DNA from: Gemmatales bacterium | Lineage (GTDB): Bacteria > Planctomycetota > Planctomycetia > Gemmatales > Gemmataceae | NCBI GenBank assembly: GCA_026004675.1 | Contig: BPJP01000001.1 | Span: forward strand, 558,001 to 622,000 | Direction of reading: 5' to 3' | Length of the DNA stretch: 64,000 nucleotides | In this document: positions 61,377-64,000 of the stretch, in pieces | How the letters are laid out: every line of letters begins with the position of its first letter | How positions within the stretch are numbered: the stretch's first letter is position 1 | The notes under the pieces: model-generated | Database searches by the model: none | What the model was told of the DNA's origin: nothing | The model's input: the letters and a program-made list of their open reading frames with translations, nothing else | Program-made: the position numbers and the translations under genes

Positions 61377-62209
61377 TGAAACGACTTCGGCGAATGCTGT
61401 TTTTGGTCGGAATCTTGGCTGGGTTTTCATCTGGCTGCGCTGGCAACCCAACGCAGACCGGTTCTCAGGCAGAATCGATCACGCTGGCCACGACGACGAG
61501 CACACGCGACAGTGGTCTGCTCGATCGGCTATTGCCGGTCTTTCGCCGGCAGACGGGGATCGAAGTCAAGGTCGTGGCGGTGGGGACCGGCCAAGCGATC
61601 GAACTGGGGCGCCGCGGCGACGCCGACGTCCTTTTGACGCATGCGCCCGATGCCGAAAAAGCCTTCATGGCCGAGGGGTGGGGCAAGGAACGCCGTCCTG
61701 TCATGCATAATGACTTCATTCTTGCCGGGCCGAAAGACGATCCGGCCGGACTCATCGGAGCCAGAGAGATCGTTGAAGCGTTCAGCAAAATCGCGGCGAA
61801 ACAAGCTCCTTTTGTCAGCCGAGGTGACGAATCCGGCACGCACCGCAAGGAATTGGATATCTGGAAAAAGGCGAAGATCGAGCCGACCGGACCCTGGTAC
61901 ATTCGTGCGGGCGCCGGCATGGCACGAGCCTTGCGCATCGCCAGCGAAAAGCGGGCCTACATCCTTGCCGACCGCGGTACGTTTCTCGCTCTGCGCGACG
62001 AACTCGACCTCACTATTGTTTCCAGTGGCGATCCGATGCTGCGCAATGACTATTCGGTTATCCTGTTGAATGAAGAACGGCACCCCCATGTTCATGTGGC
62101 CGAGGCCAAACAGTTCGCCGACTTTCTCACCGCTGCAGAGACCAAAGCGCTGATCGGCGAATTCGGCGTTGACAAGTTCGGCCAACCACTGTTCGTGCCG
62201 GCGCCTTGA
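61376..62209 (+). CDS. tupA: Tungstate-binding lipoprotein of the ABC transporter
   Basis: This 277-residue protein has a lipoprotein signal (LVGILAGFSSGC, Cys 22) and the TupA signature TTTSTRDSGLLDRLLPVFR near the mature N-terminus. DADVLLTHAPDAEKAFMAEGW, RRPVMHNDFILAGP and FVSRGDESGTHRKELDIWK are further conserved segments of the TupA family, which binds tungstate with very high affinity. The tungsten-dependent enzyme it would serve is not in the window. The ATG at 61376 shares its A with the last base of the ATPase stop codon. Confidence 0.88.
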   Translation: MKRLRRMLFLVGILAGFSSGCAGNPTQTGSQAESITLATTTSTRDSGLLDRLLPVFRRQTGIEVKVVAVGTGQAIELGRRGDADVLLTHAPDAEKAFMAEGWGKERRPVMHNDFILAGPKDDPAGLIGAREIVEAFSKIAAKQAPFVSRGDESGTHRKELDIWKKAKIEPTGPWYIRAGAGMARALRIASEKRAYILADRGTFLALRDELDLTIVSSGDPMLRNDYSVILLNEERHPHVHVAEAKQFADFLTAAETKALIGEFGVDKFGQPLFVPAP

Positions 62210-62395
62210 GGCGGATGTCCCAATGCCTGGTGATCCCTGCCGGTTCGTCATGCCCGTCTCGGGGGCGCTCGATGGCACGCTGTTGGGTAGCGTCCATCTG
62301 CTGCTGTTTTCCGAAGCCTGCCAGGGCGTGGTTACCGGCAAGAAGGTCGGCGATCCGATGCCAGAGGGCGTCAGAAAACTCGATCCATAACTCCC

Positions 62396-62424
62396 TTGAC
62401 AGTCCGTTTTGATCGTTTTAGAGT
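62396..62424 (+). promoter_or_regulatory. Sigma-70-type promoter of tex
   Basis: A perfect TTGACA (62396-62401) is followed after 17 bases by TAGAGT (62419-62424), about 64 bases upstream of the tex start at 62488. Confidence 0.55.
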
Positions 62425-62487
62425 AACCGCACCGTTGGTTCCGCTACTTCTTCCCGTCCGCTGTCGCTGCGACAGGAATTAGCCTTC

Positions 62488-64000
62488 ATGCAAGAAGAAA
62501 CAACTCTGGATTTTGCGCGGATTGCTCAGGACCTCCAGATCCGTAAGGTGCAGGTCGAAAGCGTGGTCAAGTTGCTCGACGAGGGCAACACCATTCCATT
62601 TATCGCCCGCTATCGCAAGGAACGTACCAACGGGTTGAGCGAGGACGTTCTCCGACAGATTCAAGCTCGTGTTCAGCAGCTTCGGCAACTCGAAGACCGC
62701 AAACGGTCCATTCTCAAAAGCATCGAGAATCAAGGCAAGCTGACCGAGGAGCTCAAAGCCGAAATACTGCGTGCGGACACAGCCAAGCGGCTGGAAGACT
62801 TGTATCTTCCCTACAAGCCGAAGAAAAGGACGCTGGCGACGGTGGCCCGCGAGCGCGGTCTGGAGCCGTTGGCTTTGGCCATCTGGAACCGCGACGAAGC
62901 CGTTGCCCAGCTTGAAGAAGTGTTCCCGACGCTGGTCAACGCCGAGAAGGAGTTGCCAACCGTCGAGGAAGTCAAAGCCGGTGTCACGCATATTCTTTCG
63001 GAGATGATTGCCGAGCATGCGTCGGTCCGATCCGCGGTTCGGGGCATCGCCTGGGATACGGGGAAACTCAGCACGTCTCGCAGCGAGCAACTAGCCGAAG
63101 GCAAAGGCAACGAATTCAAGGACTATTTTCAGTTCACCGAGTCGGTTCGTTCGATTCCGCCGCATCGCATCCTGGCGATCAACCGCGGCGAGAAAGAAAA
63201 GGCGTTGACGGTTCGCTTCGAATTCGACCGAGAGGCTGCCAAAAACGCCGCCGCGGAAAAACTGTCTCTTGGCGATCATCCGCATGCTGCTTTTCTGCAG
63301 CAGGTTCTCGACGACGCTTTCGAGCGCCTGCTGATTCCGAGTTTGGAGCGGGAAATCCGACGGGACTTGACAGAGCGTGCCCACAACCATGCGGTGTCGG
63401 TGTTTGCCCGGAACCTCCGCAGCTTGCTGTTGCAACCCCCCTTGAGCGGTCGGCGCATCTTGGCCATCGATCCGGGGTTTCGCACGGGATGCAAGTTGGC
63501 CGCTCTCGACGAGTACGGCAACGTGCTGGCTCACGATGTCATGTACCCTCACGCGCCGCAAAAGCGCGCCGCCGACGCCAAACTGCTCATGCAGTATCTG
63601 ATCCGCAAGCACCAACTCGACTTGATCGCCATTGGCAATGGTACCGCCTGCCGAGAAACGGAAGAACTGGTTGCGGAGTTGATCGCCGAACTGACCAGCG
63701 AGGATGCGAGTCAGGTGGTGGCGGCTGCCGAGGCACCGCCGATCGCGGAGGTCGCCGGCGTTGTCGTCAGTGGCGACGCGCCGATCGCCGGCGACACCAC
63801 CATTTCGTCCATTCCAGATGCGTCAGCGGTGGCCAGCAGCGGCTTGCCCTCTGGAGAAGACGTCTCTGCTGCCTTTGTCATCGAATCCGCACCTGTCGGT
63901 GAAATGGTGTCGCTCGATGCGACGATCGCCCCGTGTGCGGAGGCTTCAGTGGCGAGTAGTGCTGAGTCGGCCAGCGCAACGCGGGTCGAGGAATCGACAG
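62488..64000 (+). CDS. tex: Tex-like RNA-binding transcription accessory protein (3' end outside window)
   Basis: The frame is open from 62488 to the window end, with 504 residues visible. The N-terminal helical part is typical of Tex (VESVVKLLDEGNTIPFIARYRKERTNGL, then RLEDLYLPYKPKKRT). The YqgF/RuvX-like domain starts near 320 with RILAIDPGFRTGCKLAALDE. After GNGTACRETEELVAELI (about 383-399), where other Tex proteins continue into VNEAGASVYSAS, this one enters a low-complexity Ala/Ser/Val-rich stretch (for example VVAAAEAPPIAEVAGVVVSG) of at least 100 residues that runs to the edge. The C-terminal HhH and S1 domains must lie beyond. The start is preceded by GACAGGAATTAG. Confidence 0.92.
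   Translation, partial: MQEETTLDFARIAQDLQIRKVQVESVVKLLDEGNTIPFIARYRKERTNGLSEDVLRQIQARVQQLRQLEDRKRSILKSIENQGKLTEELKAEILRADTAKRLEDLYLPYKPKKRTLATVARERGLEPLALAIWNRDEAVAQLEEVFPTLVNAEKELPTVEEVKAGVTHILSEMIAEHASVRSAVRGIAWDTGKLSTSRSEQLAEGKGNEFKDYFQFTESVRSIPPHRILAINRGEKEKALTVRFEFDREAAKNAAAEKLSLGDHPHAAFLQQVLDDAFERLLIPSLEREIRRDLTERAHNHAVSVFARNLRSLLLQPPLSGRRILAIDPGFRTGCKLAALDEYGNVLAHDVMYPHAPQKRAADAKLLMQYLIRKHQLDLIAIGNGTACRETEELVAELIAELTSEDASQVVAAAEAPPIAEVAGVVVSGDAPIAGDTTISSIPDASAVASSGLPSGEDVSAAFVIESAPVGEMVSLDATIAPCAEASVASSAESASATRVEEST

Overview
The window looks like chromosome of a planctomycete, most likely a Gemmata-like lineage (inferred from gene content; no rRNA is present to confirm). Supporting signs are two very large Ser/Thr kinases with a transmembrane helix and C-terminal WD40 propellers, a DUF1549/DUF1553 protein with a CxxCH motif, PQQ-type propeller enzymes, an NPCBM-domain protein, giant exported membrane proteins beside an ECF sigma factor, and small Tyr-rich secreted proteins. 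Genes are dense on both strands. I see no tRNA, rRNA, CRISPR array, insertion sequence or prophage.

Layout: 1-2.5 kb holds the end of a sigma-54 activator and mutL, which is split at a C9 run. 2.6-6.4 kb holds an exported protein (frameshifted), three Flp-type pilin genes (two identical in protein), a Tyr-rich secreted protein and a CxxCH protein. 6.4-10.4 kb is kinase 1. 10.6-19.3 kb holds small zinc-ribbon and secreted proteins, an ion transporter of the ArsB/NhaD superfamily, a ClC channel with CBS domains, a lipoprotein and a GT-C glycosyltransferase. 19.3-23.6 kb is kinase 2. 23.9-25.9 kb is a PQQ sugar dehydrogenase. 26-32.8 kb is a four-gene leftward operon: a DUF4175-like coiled-coil membrane protein, a Gln-rich protein, a terpenoid-cyclase-fold protein and an NPCBM protein. 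33-38.2 kb holds a PQQ-like propeller protein, an Ldh-type dehydrogenase, a YgfZ/GcvT-like protein, a lipoprotein and queA. 38.2-40.2 kb holds a hypothetical gene and a frameshifted MFS transporter.

40.2-51.7 kb is the most unusual part. A leftward ECF sigma gene overlaps a small single-helix membrane protein gene. A terminator-like hairpin follows, and then two huge exported membrane proteins of 1,089 and 2,364 residues; the larger looks like a fusion of two related units. 52-55.4 kb carries rplM-rpsI, an unknown small gene, a DUF58 protein and folP. 55.4-59.9 kb carries an S9 peptidase and a DUF1549/DUF1553 protein, both frameshifted near their N termini. 60-62.2 kb is a tungstate-type ABC transporter operon (permease, ATPase, binding lipoprotein). 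The window ends inside tex, which has a long low-complexity insertion.

Five otherwise well-formed genes are each broken by one single-base shift, four of them at short homopolymers. Base-calling error is the simplest explanation. The C9 tract in mutL deserves separate attention because it lies in the interdomain linker.
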